DNA from: Aureliella sp964411445
GTDB lineage: Bacteria; Planctomycetota; Planctomycetia; Pirellulales; Pirellulaceae
Reading direction: 5' to 3'
NCBI GenBank assembly: GCA_964411445.1
Contig: CAYPLE010000007.1
Span: forward strand, 1-64,000
DNA: 64,000 nucleotides
A program made the translations under genes and the position numbers. The first letter of the stretch is position 1, and each line of letters opens with the position of its first letter. This document shows, in pieces, positions 54,852 through 64,000 of this stretch. The notes under the pieces are model-generated. The model did not search any database, had not been told where the DNA came from, and was given only the letters and a program-made list of their open reading frames with translations.

Positions 54852-55295
54852 GGAACAAAATCTAGAAAGCGTGATGAAATCGAACGGCTCGATGCACAAT
54901 TGTTCCTCGACGATTCACAATTCGGTCTTCCCGGCGGTTGAGCCAAGAATTGATCCTTGACCGCTGTGCAACTCGTGAGGCAATTGAATTGCTCTATTAT
55001 AGCTCAATGCCCGCGGGGCGTAGGCGGCTCGCCGAGAAGTGGCGAGACGTTTTGAAGCGAGTTCCGCAGCGTCGGCTTTCGCCCAGCATGCTTGTTTGGA
55101 GGCCGTTCGGTTGACGTTTGGTCGACGTGTCACTTGCCCAAAGGGCTTCGGAAATGTTGGCGAATCGACGACTGTTGGTCGAATAATCCCGCAACTGAAG
55201 CGAAGATTAGCTCACTTGAAAGTCAAGCTCGTTTACCATGGGAGCCTGAGAGCACTCGCTTTAGCAGGCGGATCACAATGAATTAGCACCCACGT
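54852..55295. other. 444-bp intergenic region between the response regulator and rnr
   Basis: Divergent promoter region. A TATTAT box lies at 54995-55000, but no -35 element is correctly spaced from it. Small frames are not supported by any signature. Nothing else stands out. Confidence 0.45.
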
Positions 55296-57740
55296 ATGAA
55301 TGACGGGTGCAAGGTAAATCCTCGAGGCCAACAAAAGACTGGCTCGGGTTCTGAAATTAGAGAGAAAAGTAACTTCGTGACGGAAATCGAAAACAAAATT
55401 GATCCCAAACTGCGACAGCACATTTTGGATGTCGTGTATCACCCTAACTACCGGCCGGTGAAGCCGAAGCTGATTCACCAAGCGATCGAATCAGAGGAAT
55501 TTGAGTATCCAGCCGTACGAATGGCAATCAAGCGAATGGTCCAACTGGGCCAACTTGCCTATGGCGGCAACCATTTGGTCGTTCCACCTGAAATGATGGT
55601 TGGCGACCCAAAGACGACTCGCGGGACGTTTCGGCAATCTTCAGGCGGTTTTGGCTTCGTCCGACCAGTCCCGACCGGCCGCCTCGGCGCTGTGGAAGAT
55701 ATCTTTGTTCCGCCTGGAGCGACGGGCTCAGCCATGGAGGGGGACCTCGTCCAAGTGCGTTTGCAGAGGAGCCGGCGCGGGAGCGGCCAAGAAGGTCATG
55801 TGATTGAAGTCCTCGAAAGGGCTCGTCGGCAATTTGCTGGATCCTATGACGTTCAAGACGGCGAGCACATTGTTTGGCTGGACGGAGTGAAGACCGATTC
55901 ACCCGTGTCCGTCGGTGATGTTCGTGGGCTGCCGGTCGAACGCGGTGACAAAGTCATCGTTGAACTGGTCAAATTCGCCGACGATCAATCTCCGGGGGAA
56001 GGCATCATTCTGGAGATCTTGGGAAGTAGCAAGAACCCAGCCGTCGATACGCTCGCAGTGATGCATCAGTTTGCTTTGAAGGATGAGTTCGAGTCTGCCA
56101 CTATTGAAGCAGCTCGTAGGGTTTCGGATGCGTTTGTCGAAGGTGAGATTCCACCGGGGCGTCGCGACCTAACTGGCACGCCGACGCTGACAATTGACCC
56201 ATTGGACGCTCGCGATTTTGACGACGCAATCTCGTTGTGCAAGAACGAGAAGGGCAATTGGGAACTGCAAGTCCATATCGCTGACGTGGCCCACTTTGTT
56301 GAAGTCGGTTCGCCGTTGGACGACGAGGCGCGTGAACGTGCCACGAGTGTCTATCTGCCTGATCGTGTCATTCCGATGCTGCCCGAGCAGATCAGTAACC
56401 ACTTGGCCAGTTTGCAACCCGGCAAGGTTCGCATGACCAAAACGGTGTTCATCGAAATGACCACGGAAGGCACGGTCGTCCACCAAGAAGTATTCAACTC
56501 TGCGATCCACAATGACAAGCGTTTGACCTACGAACAGGTTGATGCATTTTTGCAGGACCGGTCGGCATGGAAGGATAAACTCCAACCAGAGATATGGCGG
56601 CTACTTTCTGACATGCACGAGTTGGCCATGAAGCTGCGCTCACGGCGTGTTGAAGATGGCGCGTTGGAGCTGCATTTGCCCGAGATCAAAATCCAACTGG
56701 ACAAGCTTGGTAAGGTGAAGGGGGCGCTCATCGTTGAACACACCGAGAGTCACCAGATTATCGAAGAGTTCATGCTGGCCGCAAATACTTCGGTGGCTAG
56801 CTGGTTGACCGACCTGGGCGTGCCGTTTCTCCGTCGAGTTCACGCGCCGCCAGAAAATCGTAAGCTCAAGAAGCTGAATGATTTTATGCGGGATCTTGGC
56901 ATCAAGTGCGAGAGCATGGAAGATCGCTTTGAGGTGCAGCGAGTTGTGAATTCGGTTCGCGGCAAGCCAACTGAGTACGCTGTGAACTATGCCATCCTGA
57001 AGTCAATGACCAAAGCGATCTACCAACCTGAAGAGGAGATGCACTACGCGCTGCAGTTTGACAACTATTGCCACTTTACAAGTCCGATTCGGCGTTATCC
57101 GGATTTACAAGTGCACCGAACCGTGCATCGCTTGATCGAAGAGCAAAAGCCGGCCGGTGACCCTGTTCCTGTACTGATTACATTGGGCCACCATTGCAGC
57201 GACAAAGAACAAAATGCCGAGTGGGCTGAGCGGGAAGTCATTCGCATCAAGCTGCTGCACTTTCTGAATAAGAAAATCGGCGAGGTTATGCCTGGAGTCA
57301 TCAGTGGCGTTACCCCGGAAGGCTTTTTTGTTCGCGGAACGAAGTTCCCCGCCGAAGGTTTCGTTCGTGTGCAGTCATTGCCGACGGATCGTTATCGTTT
57401 CGAACGACGCGGGCAAATGCTCACCGGCTTCCGAGATGGCAATAGTTTTCGCCTTGGAGATACTGTGACCGTCAAGATCGCCGAAGTTGACTTGGCTCGC
57501 CGAGAGTTGATTCTGCTTCTTGAAGGTACTACGGCGCGACGCAAAGCACCGGGGCGGAAATCTGATGATAGGCGGCCTTCAGGCGGTAAAGCGTACGCAA
57601 GGAAAAAGACTAGCGGCACCAAATCTGAAAGCAAGAAAACTGGGGGTAAAAAGCCAGGCAAGAAATCTGCTAAGTCATCCGGCGGGAAAAAGGGTGGGCG
57701 TGCCAAGTCAAAGAAGGCAAAGGGTGGCAAGAAGCGGTAG
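55296..57740 (+). CDS. rnr: ribonuclease R
   Basis: Processive 3'-5' exoribonuclease of the RNB family, degrading structured RNA. N-terminal winged helix (EFEYPAVRMAIKRMVQLGQL), cold-shock domains, RNB core with metal ligands TIDPLDARDFDDAISL, then HFTSPIRRYPDLQVHR, then an S1 domain (IGEVMPGVISGVTPEGFFVR), ending in a Lys/Gly/Ser-rich basic tail (KKPGKKSAKSSGGKKGGR). 814 residues as annotated. The ATG at 55296 has no good Shine-Dalgarno site; GTG at 55377 would remove 27 residues not conserved in the family and is a serious alternative. It converges with moeA. Confidence 0.93.
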   Translation: MNDGCKVNPRGQQKTGSGSEIREKSNFVTEIENKIDPKLRQHILDVVYHPNYRPVKPKLIHQAIESEEFEYPAVRMAIKRMVQLGQLAYGGNHLVVPPEMMVGDPKTTRGTFRQSSGGFGFVRPVPTGRLGAVEDIFVPPGATGSAMEGDLVQVRLQRSRRGSGQEGHVIEVLERARRQFAGSYDVQDGEHIVWLDGVKTDSPVSVGDVRGLPVERGDKVIVELVKFADDQSPGEGIILEILGSSKNPAVDTLAVMHQFALKDEFESATIEAARRVSDAFVEGEIPPGRRDLTGTPTLTIDPLDARDFDDAISLCKNEKGNWELQVHIADVAHFVEVGSPLDDEARERATSVYLPDRVIPMLPEQISNHLASLQPGKVRMTKTVFIEMTTEGTVVHQEVFNSAIHNDKRLTYEQVDAFLQDRSAWKDKLQPEIWRLLSDMHELAMKLRSRRVEDGALELHLPEIKIQLDKLGKVKGALIVEHTESHQIIEEFMLAANTSVASWLTDLGVPFLRRVHAPPENRKLKKLNDFMRDLGIKCESMEDRFEVQRVVNSVRGKPTEYAVNYAILKSMTKAIYQPEEEMHYALQFDNYCHFTSPIRRYPDLQVHRTVHRLIEEQKPAGDPVPVLITLGHHCSDKEQNAEWAEREVIRIKLLHFLNKKIGEVMPGVISGVTPEGFFVRGTKFPAEGFVRVQSLPTDRYRFERRGQMLTGFRDGNSFRLGDTVTVKIAEVDLARRELILLLEGTTARRKAPGRKSDDRRPSGGKAYARKKTSGTKSESKKTGGKKPGKKSAKSSGGKKGGRAKSKKAKGGKKR

Positions 57741-57774
57741 TTTGGCCTCCGGATTCATTGGATGAGCAAGAGCA

Positions 57775-58971
57775 CTACCAGGGGACGAACGGCCAGGGAC
57801 CTGGGCCACTGGCTCCGGGCGGGAGGATTACGAATCCATCGCTGTGTGCCAACGCAACTAAATCGCCCGAGCCCTTGCCCTCGGTTAAGACCAACCGCGA
57901 CTGGGCGTTGATCTTAACTAGACGGTGCCAATAGAGTTGAAGCGATCGGTCGTCCGCGCTCGCCAGTTCGGCTTGGGCGTATCTGCTGGTCGCGTTTTTT
58001 CCACCGATCGTCTCTAGAAGAGGCTGGGCAATGACACGCGCCGTGACGGCGACGCTGACCGGATTGCCCGGAAGCCCCATCACAGGTTTTCGGTCAATGA
58101 CGGCTCCAAGAACCGGTTTGCCCGGGCGGATGGGAAGACGGTGGAAGATGATTTCTCCACCGCAGTTGCGAACCGCTTCTGGTACAAAGTCAGCGTCTCC
58201 CATCGATACTCCGCCAGTCAAAATGACCGCATCCGATTCAGGCAGAGCTTCTTGGATGGCGTGTTCCACGTCCGCTAGGGTATCGCGGACGGTGCGTCGG
58301 CGGACAAGCTCCGCCCAGCTCAATTTCGACAACCACGCTTCAAGTGTCGGGCCGTTTGAATCCCTGATTTCCCAGGCGGCAACCGGCTCAGCCATCTGCT
58401 TGATCTCGTCGCCGGTATTCAGGACGGTCACGCGAACTTTTTGAAAAACGCGCAGCTTGTCCGATGTGAAACTAGCTAGTGCACCAACGGTTGCTTCGTT
58501 GACGATTGTTCCACACTCTAAGACGTGATCACCCTGACGAGAATTTTCACCGCGTCGCCGAATATGTTGCCCAAGGTTTGGGCGGGTGTGCAACGTTACT
58601 TGAGCTGGCTGCTCATCTGTCTGTTCACGTGGGACAACGCAATCAGCTCCCTGTGGAATGCCTGCCCCGGTAAACACTCGCATGCACTTGCCAATTGGCA
58701 ATGGTGTGGGTTCATGGCCAGCAGCAATCGTGGAGTGAATGGTCAACGGTTGGCCATCGGTGTAGTCTTCCAGTCGCAATGCGTAGCCGTCCATGGCCGA
58801 TACGTCGAGAGCCGGCGAGTCGCGATCCGAACAGAGGGTTTCAGCGAGAATTCGACCAATCGCAGATGGTGGATCGACGCCTTCCGGTGAGACCGGCCGC
58901 AAGCATCGCGCAAGGGAGTCGATGGCCTTTTGAACGGGCGAAAGCTGAGGCAATTCGGCGGTCATGTTCAA
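57775..58971 (-). CDS. moeA: molybdopterin molybdenumtransferase
   Basis: Inserts molybdate into adenylated molybdopterin. Family blocks: DVSAMDGYALRLEDYT, FTGAGIPQGADCVVPREQTD, GENSRQGDHVLECGTIV, VTVLNTGDEI, ILTGGVSMGDADFVPEAV and GLPGNPVSVAVTARV, covering all MoeA domains. 398 residues, normal. ATG at 58971 or 58965. Last gene of the minus-strand operon after the glycosylasparaginase (45 bp gap). No other molybdenum cofactor gene is nearby, so its link to its neighbours is not obvious. Confidence 0.95.
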   Translation of the reverse strand: MNMTAELPQLSPVQKAIDSLARCLRPVSPEGVDPPSAIGRILAETLCSDRDSPALDVSAMDGYALRLEDYTDGQPLTIHSTIAAGHEPTPLPIGKCMRVFTGAGIPQGADCVVPREQTDEQPAQVTLHTRPNLGQHIRRRGENSRQGDHVLECGTIVNEATVGALASFTSDKLRVFQKVRVTVLNTGDEIKQMAEPVAAWEIRDSNGPTLEAWLSKLSWAELVRRRTVRDTLADVEHAIQEALPESDAVILTGGVSMGDADFVPEAVRNCGGEIIFHRLPIRPGKPVLGAVIDRKPVMGLPGNPVSVAVTARVIAQPLLETIGGKNATSRYAQAELASADDRSLQLYWHRLVKINAQSRLVLTEGKGSGDLVALAHSDGFVILPPGASGPGPWPFVPW

Positions 58972-59016
58972 CAGCTATGGTTGGCGGATACGGTTTTCTG
59001 CCAAGACGTTGGCGAG

Positions 59017-60015
59017 CTATCGGACGAGTCTTGGCTTGAGGATGCCCTGTGTGGTTTGATTCGCAACCGCCATCGCAAAAGTTGCATTGGTTCCGGCAGC
59101 ACCAATCATCCCGTCTGAACGAAGCGCAACAAAATTGATCGCTAAGTCTTCTGCGGCAGCACCGTCCCCCTTCATAACTCGGCGGATCGCTTTCTCGCAC
59201 GCATTGGTTGGCGTGTCACCGGATCGCATGAATTCCACGATTAGAAAACTGCAGCAATATCGCATTACATTCTCACCGATTCCCGTCGCCCCAGCACCTC
59301 CAACTGAGCCGTCGACGTAGAGCCCGCTACCCAATATGGGGCTATCGCCGACTCGGCCCGGAAGCTTGTAGGCTCGTCCGCTGGTGGAGCACCCGCCGAC
59401 CATCTGGCTGGGCTCGTCACCAGAGCCAGGCTGGAGGCCAACAAGGGCAATCGTGTCGTGGGATTGTTCGACGCTGAGCTTCTTCTTTTGGCCTGCTTTC
59501 CACGCCAGCCAAGCCTTCTTCGCAGCAGGTGTCAGCAACTCCGTTTGCGTGAAGCCTTGTGCCTTGGCAAATTTGGCGGCATCCTTTCCAGCCAGCATGA
59601 CGTGATCCGTTTGCTCCATGACGCGTCTGGCAACAGATATCGGATTTGCGTAGCCTTCGATAGCGCACACGGCTCCAGCTTTTTGGGTTTCACCATCCAT
59701 AAAGCAGGCATCCAATTGAACGACACCTTCGCTATTGGGCAGACCACCGACTCCGACAGAATTGTTCGATTCATCCAGCTCAGTAACATGAATGCCCAGT
59801 TCGACAGCGTCGCGCAGGTTGCTTCGCTGTTTGAGAACATCGAGTGATTTCTGGCATGATGCAAGACCGAAGGGCCAAGTTGCGACAAAGGTAGCTCCCT
59901 CCAATACCGTATCCAGTTGAATCGATGCTGGCTTTTGGGCAGACATCTTCTTAGTAGCCGCCAATAGGCCGGCCGAGGCTCCCGCGCCCGTCAAAATCGC
60001 ATGTCGTCGATCCAT
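59017..60015 (-). CDS. N4-(beta-N-acetylglucosaminyl)-L-asparaginase (glycosylasparaginase), exported
   Basis: Ntn hydrolase cleaving N-glycosylated asparagine or short asparagine/isoaspartyl substrates, self-processing at the Thr nucleophile. The cleavage site is H-D|T188 (SHDTIALVGL), followed by the family stretch SQMVGGCSTSGRAYKLPGRV and VDGSVGGAGATGIGE. The N terminus DRRHAILTGAGASAGLLAAT is Tat-like, suggesting export. 332 residues, normal. 14 bp after the 651-residue gene stop, so one operon. Confidence 0.9.
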   Translation of the reverse strand: MDRRHAILTGAGASAGLLAATKKMSAQKPASIQLDTVLEGATFVATWPFGLASCQKSLDVLKQRSNLRDAVELGIHVTELDESNNSVGVGGLPNSEGVVQLDACFMDGETQKAGAVCAIEGYANPISVARRVMEQTDHVMLAGKDAAKFAKAQGFTQTELLTPAAKKAWLAWKAGQKKKLSVEQSHDTIALVGLQPGSGDEPSQMVGGCSTSGRAYKLPGRVGDSPILGSGLYVDGSVGGAGATGIGENVMRYCCSFLIVEFMRSGDTPTNACEKAIRRVMKGDGAAAEDLAINFVALRSDGMIGAAGTNATFAMAVANQTTQGILKPRLVR

Positions 60016-60029
60016 GGTGTATCTTCGTG

Positions 60030-61985
60030 TTAGGCTTTTCGGATGAACTGTTCTGCAAAAGAACGGACTTGATGACCGTTCAAGACGTGTACCATTCGCA
60101 GTTGCTGCACCATCGCGTCGTTGAAATGACTCATCGGGATGTGCACTAAGTTTTTGTGGCTGCGGCGGGCAAAGTTGCGAAACGCAGCCGTCGGTGGTTT
60201 TTCACTCAGGAATGCAATTTGCCGCTCGCGAGCATGCAGGCAAGCCGCAGCGACCAGACGGTCTTCCAGGGAGTCTGCGAAGTCAAGGTTCGGATCTTGC
60301 CAGATGTCACGGATGCTTACCGGAGGGTATAGAAACATGGAACCGCCGTAGGTCGCGAGGCCAATTCCTGGTCCGACCATTTCTTGGCGGAAGTCGGTCG
60401 CGAAGAAGGCAAGGGTCGATTCTTCTTCGTGTTCGGCAAACCAGGTTGCCCGCCAAGTGTATTCGCGTGGGTCGGCAGGCGTGTCGAACAGCATGATGCA
60501 GCAGTCGAGCTTGCCGATACTCGGTGGGTTGACTTTGACATAAATGTCGCCATCGTACCAATGCCGAAGGGTCTCACGAATGTCGATGCCATCCTTGATG
60601 CTGCTTGAAAATTTTTCACTTCGCGCGAGATCCGCTCCGATAATGGCTTTAGCTCGGTCCATCACACGTGTCCGGAAGCTCTCGATCACATTGTCTTCCG
60701 GGGGCCAGGAGCATTGGGACATTGGGTTCCACTGCATCTGCCACTTTTCGCGTTCGAGCTTGGTTGGCTTTCGCTTCAGTTCCATGGATCGCCAAGACAC
60801 GGGCTGGCCGGGCAGGCGACTGACGATACTGACCGTGTCGCCATTGGGAAGGCGGGCCTGGTCGATTCCTAGAGTTACGCTTTCGGATGCAGATTCATCG
60901 TAAAACGGATAGTTCCTCGCGGTGTCGATCGCATGGACGGCGAATTGATCGCCAAGTATCTGTTGTGCACTGGTTGCGATCGTGTATAGATCCGGTGTCA
61001 TCCTGTGTTCGAGGATGGTTAAGTTGCGTGTATATTTCAGGCATTGCATGAGCAGCAATGGGGTGATTTTGCGAGCGCGTTTGCCGAGGTCTTGCAGGTA
61101 GCTTGAGCGGGCCGACATGAGTAGCTGTTTGACACCGTCGATTGACAAGTTGGTGTCGTCTTCCAGTTGCATTCTCGCTTGTTCATAGAGCCCCGTGATA
61201 TAGGGCAATTCACCGAATAAGAAAATCAGTGAATTCGGATTCACGGCGAACGACTCAGCAGGAGCCACATCGTCACCGACAGGAAGCTCGGGGGGCGTGT
61301 CCGACGTTGTTGTTTGTTCTGGTTGTTGTGCGTTTGCTGCTTCACGGTAGGCTTCGTGTAGCCAGGGCCAGGAAAGGATGTTGCACAGGACGACGATGTT
61401 CTTGTGGCGTTTTTCCAATTCGCACAGTCGGTGGGCCATATGTCTGATGCGATCATTGGCTTGTTGCTGGAATGGCCGCGGAATGCTGGGCAGAATGGCT
61501 GTGGCAAAACGTTCAAGCGGTACTGTCTTGAGTGCGTAGGGGTCGGGCATTGCGGCCGCGATGGGCTCGAACTGTGCAGTCTCTAGATCGCAAAATTCAA
61601 TCGGCCAATGTTCGCCCAAGGCAACGCGGAGCGCCATAATCACCGGCTGGCATGGGTCGATGGGCACGTAGCTGCAGGTTGCAGCATCTTCGTCGCTTTC
61701 ATCATCGCTATCTTCGTCGTCGGGTTGCCAGGAGTGTTCCTGCTGAAGCTGGCTTTCGAAGCCGGACTGCGCGGGCTGGATGACAATGCTGGGTTTGGGC
61801 AGATTCTCAACGCCAGCAATCACCGCTTCTTTGAATGATTCCGGCAGCTCAACGGCAATGCAATCGCAGGGGTGTTCAAGCAACCACCGCCGAACGGCCA
61901 TCGCGCAGTCACCACTACCGTGGACGACAGGCAGGCATGTGATGCGATCGCTAAACGATAGCGGCGAAGTTGCGAACTGTGTCAT
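60030..61985 (-). CDS. hypothetical 651-residue protein, possible TraB-like fold
   Basis: Not firmly recognised. The N terminus (LPVVHGSGDCAMAVRRWLLE, then DCIAVELPESFKEAVIAGV) resembles TraB/GumN/ChaN-type proteins, which begin with a nucleophile-free HGxx...VExP pattern. Residues 85-110 form an acidic low-complexity insert (DDEDSDDESDEDAATC). The C-terminal third is well packed (STLAFFATDFRQEMVGPGIG, VHIPMSHFNDAMVQQL). It has no signal peptide and leads the operon with glycosylasparaginase and moeA. Confidence 0.5.
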   Translation of the reverse strand: MTQFATSPLSFSDRITCLPVVHGSGDCAMAVRRWLLEHPCDCIAVELPESFKEAVIAGVENLPKPSIVIQPAQSGFESQLQQEHSWQPDDEDSDDESDEDAATCSYVPIDPCQPVIMALRVALGEHWPIEFCDLETAQFEPIAAAMPDPYALKTVPLERFATAILPSIPRPFQQQANDRIRHMAHRLCELEKRHKNIVVLCNILSWPWLHEAYREAANAQQPEQTTTSDTPPELPVGDDVAPAESFAVNPNSLIFLFGELPYITGLYEQARMQLEDDTNLSIDGVKQLLMSARSSYLQDLGKRARKITPLLLMQCLKYTRNLTILEHRMTPDLYTIATSAQQILGDQFAVHAIDTARNYPFYDESASESVTLGIDQARLPNGDTVSIVSRLPGQPVSWRSMELKRKPTKLEREKWQMQWNPMSQCSWPPEDNVIESFRTRVMDRAKAIIGADLARSEKFSSSIKDGIDIRETLRHWYDGDIYVKVNPPSIGKLDCCIMLFDTPADPREYTWRATWFAEHEEESTLAFFATDFRQEMVGPGIGLATYGGSMFLYPPVSIRDIWQDPNLDFADSLEDRLVAAACLHARERQIAFLSEKPPTAAFRNFARRSHKNLVHIPMSHFNDAMVQQLRMVHVLNGHQVRSFAEQFIRKA

Positions 61986-62239
61986 TCACCTGAATCCGGT
62001 TTCGTTCCAACACTGGCGGGTCGGGAGCTGCAGTATCTAAAACCCAACAGAGCTTACCCTAGCAGTAGCTAACCAGGTCGGCAAGCAACAGGGCGGCCGG
62101 TGTGAGGATTCCACCGGATTCCACGGGGCTACTGGCTCATTTTCGATACACGAGATAAGCTGTTTCTCGCGACCGAAGGCTCATGGTTTTCGGGTAGGTT
62201 CTTAACAGAAAAGCATGATCTTCAACGCAAAAGCGACCC

Positions 62240-63232
62240 ATGAAACAGTTTAACGTGTGCGGTTTAGGCAACGCAGTAGTCGACATTTTCCTGGAGTTGG
62301 ACGACGCCGCCTTTGATTCGCTAGGCTTTGAAAAAGGGACCATGCGGCTAGTCGAACTCGACGAGCAGCAAGCACTGTTGGATAAGTTCCACGATGGGGC
62401 CCATGATTTGCGATTGGTCAGCGGTGGCTCAGTAGCCAATTCTGTCATCGCTGCGACTCAGCTCGGCGGCACGGGAGCCTTTATCGGTTGCGTGGGTGAC
62501 GATCGTTACGGTCTTCACTACGCCGAAGAGTTTGAGCAACTCAAGATTGACATGGGTAACCCTGTCTTAGTCGGCGAGCGGACGGGGACTTGCTTGGCGA
62601 TTATTACTTCGGACGCCGAGCGAACGATGAGGACTTGTTTGGCCGTTTCGAGTCAATTGGCGGCGCGGCACGTCGATCGTCGTCGTATCGAGGCGTCGGA
62701 GTGGCTGTTCATCGAAGGTTACGTTTTTGCCAATCCAGAGACTGGCCAACACGCAATTCGAGAGGCGATTCAGATTGCAAAGGAATGCGGGACTAAAGTT
62801 GCATTGACTTGTTCGGATGGTTTTATCCCCGAAGTTTTTGGGGATGTGTTCCGCGAAGCTCTGGCGGACAGTGACCTGCTGTTCTGCAACGCGCCCGAAT
62901 CCGTTGCCGTCACCGGAGCGGAGGACTCCAAGGCGGCGTTTGCCAAGTTGGCGGACATGGTGCCAGCTTGTGTCGTAACCGATGGTCCGCACGGCGCGTT
63001 CGTTCGCTATGGCGGCGAGGAATTTCATACACCAGCAGTTGAATCTGCACCTAAGGATTTGACCGGAGCGGGTGATATGTTCGCCGGTTCGTTCCTGTAC
63101 GGAATTACGAATGGCTTCTCCGCAAAACAAGCGGCAGTCGGGGCGAATTTCTTGTGCCACAAAGTGATCACACAAGTTGGGGCAAGACTCCAATCGGGCG
63201 CACCACAGTTCTGGAGTCAGGCCGTTAGCTAG
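62240..63232 (+). CDS. PfkB-family carbohydrate/adenosine kinase
   Basis: Ribokinase-like sugar or nucleoside kinase. GLGNAVVDIFLELDD and SGGSVANSVIAATQLGG match PfkB signature 1; the C-terminal DLTGAGDMFAGSFLYGI is signature 2 with the catalytic base D279. It resembles bacterial adenosine-kinase-type PfkB proteins (E-W-L-F-I-E-G-Y, CNAPESVAVTG). 330 residues. ATG at 62240; it stands alone, divergent from the 651-residue gene. Substrate undetermined. Confidence 0.88.
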   Translation: MKQFNVCGLGNAVVDIFLELDDAAFDSLGFEKGTMRLVELDEQQALLDKFHDGAHDLRLVSGGSVANSVIAATQLGGTGAFIGCVGDDRYGLHYAEEFEQLKIDMGNPVLVGERTGTCLAIITSDAERTMRTCLAVSSQLAARHVDRRRIEASEWLFIEGYVFANPETGQHAIREAIQIAKECGTKVALTCSDGFIPEVFGDVFREALADSDLLFCNAPESVAVTGAEDSKAAFAKLADMVPACVVTDGPHGAFVRYGGEEFHTPAVESAPKDLTGAGDMFAGSFLYGITNGFSAKQAAVGANFLCHKVITQVGARLQSGAPQFWSQAVS

Positions 63233-63443
63233 CTAGACTGCCTGCCGCATCATCCCAAAGTGAGAAATCCTGCGCGAGAATGCGGCCTAAGATAAGTCCG
63301 TTGCTTGGTCTAGCAGTCGCAACATAGAGACGTTGTTGTGGCTTCAAGACAGCTTGCCAATCGCAAGGCCGTGTAGCGTGTTACACCCACAGAATCGCAG
63401 GCTCAGAGAGGCGCACAAGCGCCACTCGCGGGCTTGGAGTGCT

Positions 63444-63824
63444 CTAGAATGGGATGTCATCGTCATCAAAGGCGGCTTCTGAGAGCGCGTCGTTGGCGTC
63501 GGCTGCAATTGCTTCCGAGCCACCTCCGCCGCCACCGAGCACTTTGAAGTGCATGGCTTCGCAGCTAAGAAAATACTTCACTTCGCTTTGTGGGTCACGT
63601 TGCCATTTGCGTCCGCCCAACCGGTAAGTGACCTCAACTTCGTCACCGATGTTCATCGAGTCGACCGAATCGCAGGCATCTTGAATGAATTCGACGGGGA
63701 TATAATTCTGAAATCGACCGTTGTCTTGCTCCAAAACTACCAATCGTTTGCGAAAACCCTTCTGACCATAGGTCTTGGTATCTTCGATTACGTGGACAAT
63801 TCCCTTGACGGTCGAATCACTCAT
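63444..63824 (-). CDS. DUF3127 OB-fold protein with SSB-like C-terminal tail
   Basis: 126 residues. DUF3127 is a small OB-fold family found mainly in Bacteroidetes and planctomycetes. The beta-barrel core includes VKGIVHVIEDTKTYGQKGFR, KRLVVLEQDNGRFQNYIPV and GDEVEVTYRLGGRKW. A Gly-rich linker (GGGGGG) leads to an acidic tail ending DDDDIPF, like the SSB C-terminal tip that recruits repair and replication proteins. Start ATG at 63824 (MSDSTVKG); the upstream in-frame ATG at 63875 adds 17 atypical residues. Confidence 0.82.
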   Translation of the reverse strand: MSDSTVKGIVHVIEDTKTYGQKGFRKRLVVLEQDNGRFQNYIPVEFIQDACDSVDSMNIGDEVEVTYRLGGRKWQRDPQSEVKYFLSCEAMHFKVLGGGGGGSEAIAADANDALSEAAFDDDDIPF

Positions 63825-64000
63825 CGTCTTGCTCGTACTTCCAAATCCCAGAACGTTTCGCCGACGAACATTCATCGGCTTAAAGTTCTAATCCTGCTTC
63901 TACTCTGCCACGCACGCGACCGGCGACGGCCAATAAGTCTGCTAGGATATCGTATCCGCTGAAGATTCGGAATGGTGTGATCGTTTGAGGGGTAGCAAGA
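63825..64000. other. upstream region of the DUF3127 gene to the window end
   Basis: 176 bp with no supportable gene. It contains the presumed promoter of the DUF3127 gene; no box could be assigned with confidence. Confidence 0.4.

Overview
The window is a 64 kb piece of a draft genome (two runs of 100 N at 41394-41493 and 47096-47195) from a planctomycete, most likely a member of the Pirellulaceae (Rhodopirellula/Blastopirellula-like). The evidence is lineage-specific gene families: a DUF1549/DUF1553 cytochrome with a DUF1501 partner, a DUF1592-type cytochrome with a DUF1552 partner, and three very large secreted proteins that start with the planctomycete LEPR-XLL motif and carry dockerin repeats. 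No rRNA, tRNA, CRISPR array, phage or insertion sequence was found.

Layout. 0-9.6 kb: an old-yellow-enzyme family oxidoreductase, a divergent LexA with its own inverted-repeat operator candidate, a convergent GNAT acetyltransferase/glycosyltransferase pair, the DUF1549/DUF1553 + DUF1501 pair, and yidD translationally coupled to an unknown gene. 9.7-18.5 kb: housekeeping genes (cutA, an SRAP/YedK protein, a TerB-like protein, an HNH endonuclease, trpB-trpA, comB-like, recQ). 18.6-40.7 kb: the most unusual part, three consecutive minus-strand genes for exported giant proteins (1180, 752 and 5112 residues). All three have LEPR-XLL and dockerin-type repeats. One also has a cohesin-like region and six cadherin-like repeats, one is a metzincin-type protease, and the 5112-residue protein contains a metalloprotease-like segment whose zinc ligands are all replaced. 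40.7-47.5 kb: repeat-like palindromes and the assembly gaps around a small Cys-rich protein, an EF-hand protein and the DUF1592/DUF1552 pair. 47.5-52 kb: exported or membrane proteins, including two related DUF3299-like genes and a DUF1573 protein. 52-64 kb: a response-regulator operon with two unknown genes, rnr, a minus-strand operon (unknown - glycosylasparaginase - moeA), a PfkB kinase and a DUF3127 OB-fold protein with an SSB-like acidic tail.

How the genes fit together. Several products concern DNA maintenance (LexA, RecQ, SRAP, HNH, DUF3127), but they are not in one operon and only lexA shows a candidate SOS-type operator. The 18.6-40.7 kb cluster looks like a surface or extracellular matrix locus in which dockerin repeats might dock onto the cohesin-like region of the 1180-residue protein; that interaction is inference. 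The two cytochrome pairs belong to paralogous planctomycete systems of unknown substrate, with c-type haem sites and Tat-type signals on the partner proteins.
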